A stretch of DNA of 5,923 nt from Psychroflexus sp. (GTDB lineage Bacteria; Bacteroidota; Bacteroidia; Flavobacteriales; Flavobacteriaceae): positions 1 through 5,923 of the forward strand of contig SKIG01000017.1 of assembly GCA_007116535.1 (NCBI GenBank). The letters are read 5' to 3'. Position numbers and translations under genes: made by a program. Each line of letters opens with the position of its first letter. The first letter of the stretch is position 1. Below, in pieces: positions 4,958 through 5,923 of this stretch. The notes under the pieces are model-generated. The model was given only the letters and a program-made list of their open reading frames with translations, was not told the DNA's origin and did not search any database.

Positions 4958-5500
4958 ATGAAAAAAATTTTATTTCTACCAATTGCATGCTTTTTACTTA
5001 TTTCGTCTTGTGCTGTCAAGAGCCAAAAATCTGTTCAAGTACTAGATAATGTTTATATTACATCATGCCCATTAGAGGGTGAATGTAAACTTGAGATATT
5101 AAATGATAAGTCAATAAAGTTACTAAAACAAGAGGATGGTAGTTATGTCAAAAAAATAACAACAGACTTTTCAAAAAATGTATTTGTTATTACCTATACG
5201 AATCCTGGAAAAGAAGGTGTTATGGATATGGCTTTTGAAGAAAAGGTGTATTTTGAAGTAGCAAAGTCACGAAAAGAATGGTCTCTTAAAGAAAGTGCAA
5301 TGTACCGCTCACAATTAATATATGAAAGGAATTGTAGATGCCCTGAAGATCAAAGAGGTCTTGATTATGTTTTAGAAGGTAAGTTTGATTATCGAAGAAT
5401 GAGAAGTTTACTTGATGTAGATATAAAAATAAAGAATCCGTCACTTCCACTTACGATGAGAAGAATAACATTAAAAGGTGATGTCCTTGAGACTTTTTAA
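4958..5500 (+). CDS. Hypothetical lipoprotein with four mature cysteines
   Basis: A 180-residue protein with a lipoprotein signal: basic MKK, a hydrophobic core and the lipobox LISSC (14-18), so C18 would be lipidated and the protein anchored in the envelope. The family is not recognised. The mature part has two cysteine pairs, C37/C43 (in TSCPLEGEC) and C126/C128 (CRC). These could form disulfides outside the cytoplasm or bind a metal. The body alternates short beta-like stretches with charged residues; there is no further membrane segment and the C-terminus (GDVLETF) is reached normally. Met 4958 is the only start that gives a complete signal peptide. The gene follows aroQ by 19 bp without a promoter-like sequence and ends 25 bp before a strong terminator, so it is probably the last gene of the aroQ transcript. 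Confidence 0.8.
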   Translation: MKKILFLPIACFLLISSCAVKSQKSVQVLDNVYITSCPLEGECKLEILNDKSIKLLKQEDGSYVKKITTDFSKNVFVITYTNPGKEGVMDMAFEEKVYFEVAKSRKEWSLKESAMYRSQLIYERNCRCPEDQRGLDYVLEGKFDYRRMRSLLDVDIKIKNPSLPLTMRRITLKGDVLETF

Positions 5501-5525
5501 AGTTTAGGTAATGAATACAATATAT

Positions 5526-5558
5526 AAAAAAGACCGATATAAATTTCGGTCTTTTTTT
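5526..5558. terminator. Bidirectional intrinsic terminator
   Basis: A6-GACCGA (5526-5537) pairs with TCGGTC-T6 (5546-5557) around an eight-base loop (5538-5545). This gives a 12-bp stem with a GC-containing top and a T tract on the plus strand to 5558. The A tract on the other arm makes the same structure work on the minus strand. It lies 25 bp after the lipoprotein stop and 21 bp after the stop of the converging prolyl isomerase gene, so it can end both transcripts. Confidence 0.88.
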
Positions 5559-5578
5559 GTATCATAATTTATTGAATA

Positions 5579-5923
5579 TTATGGATATGTCGGATCTAAG
5601 TAATCAGGAGTACCATTTCCATTCGAATCGGGAAATATGATTGTTCCGTCTTCTTCTATTATTATTTCATCTCTAGTAGGGACACCATCACCATCATCGT
5701 CAGCATCTAGATAATTTGGAAATCCGTTTCCATTAGTGTCAACATCATCAACTCTTCCTGTATTGTTGATGTCTTCCATAAAACTTGGTATACCATCCCT
5801 GTCATGATCTGTTAATCTTGAGCGATATAGTTGATAAGTAAATATAATAGGTTCATAGGCTCCGATACCTGAACCAATAGGAGGTGTAGCAAAGTAACCA
5901 ATTCCTGACGGAATAAATACAGC
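5579..5923 (-). CDS. FKBP-type peptidyl-prolyl isomerase with Asp-rich calcium-binding tail (C-terminal part)
   Basis: The frame is open from the right edge of the window (5923) to TAA at 5581-5579 and gives 114 residues without an N-terminus. The first part, AVFIPSGIGYF followed by GAYEPIIFTYQLY (21-33), matches the end of an FKBP domain, where VFIPSGLGY and IPxxxPLIFxIEL are the typical active-site and last-strand segments. FKBP domains catalyse proline cis-trans isomerisation and help protein folding. The last 75 residues contain three DxDxDG-like units: DHDRDGIPSF (39-48), DVDTNGNGFPNYLDADDDGDG (60-80) and PDSNGNGTPDYLD (98-110). These resemble thrombospondin type 3 or EF-hand-like calcium-binding repeats, common in exported Bacteroidota proteins. 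Export, probably as a lipoprotein, is inferred because the N-terminus is outside the window. The internal ATG at 5779 is not the start, since the FKBP end lies before it. Confidence 0.75.
   Translation of the reverse strand, partial: AVFIPSGIGYFATPPIGSGIGAYEPIIFTYQLYRSRLTDHDRDGIPSFMEDINNTGRVDDVDTNGNGFPNYLDADDDGDGVPTRDEIIIEEDGTIIFPDSNGNGTPDYLDPTYP

Noticed and set aside
5579..5779. A separate 66-residue acidic protein starting at ATG 5779.
   Set aside because: The frame continues upstream without a stop to the window edge and encodes the end of an FKBP-like domain, so this Met is internal.

Overview
The window looks like chromosome from a low-GC member of the Bacteroidota, most likely class Flavobacteriia. 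The base composition is strongly AT-rich and no Shine-Dalgarno sequences precede the genes. Several intergenic regions carry TAnnTTTG-type -7 promoter elements. The proteins (XerD, AroQ, long-chain prenyl synthase, InaA/WaaP-like kinase, FKBP with a DxDxDG tail) read like flavobacterial homologues. The assignment rests on these features only; no database search was run.

Layout. Positions 1-270 hold two minus-strand items: the first 16 codons of a gene leaving the left edge, and a 48-residue membrane miniprotein. Both lie downstream of the same TAATTTTGATA promoter core. A divergent gap (271-428) leads to a plus-strand pair: a trans-polyprenyl diphosphate synthase (TTG start, essentially no leader) and a lipopolysaccharide-kinase-like protein. 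This pair converges on a minus-strand cluster with one base between the two stop codons. The cluster, in transcription order, is xerD (GTG start), a LysE/RhtB-type exporter and a secreted NTF2-like protein; the genes touch or overlap. A 283-bp, very AT-rich divergent region (4227-4509) separates xerD from aroQ. aroQ is followed after 19 bp by a small cysteine-containing lipoprotein gene. A strong symmetrical terminator at 5526-5558 separates that gene from the C-terminal part of an FKBP-type prolyl isomerase with a calcium-binding-type Asp/Asn/Gly tail, which enters from the right edge on the minus strand.

How the genes relate. The window is mainly housekeeping: isoprenoid/quinone side-chain synthesis, chromosome dimer resolution, the shikimate pathway and envelope proteins. 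No mobile element, CRISPR array, tRNA, rRNA or obvious defence system is visible. The points that merit a second look are small: non-ATG starts with near-leaderless architecture, the translationally coupled xerD-exporter-NTF2 unit, two envelope proteins of unknown function, and repeats and palindromes in regulatory or post-signal-peptide positions.
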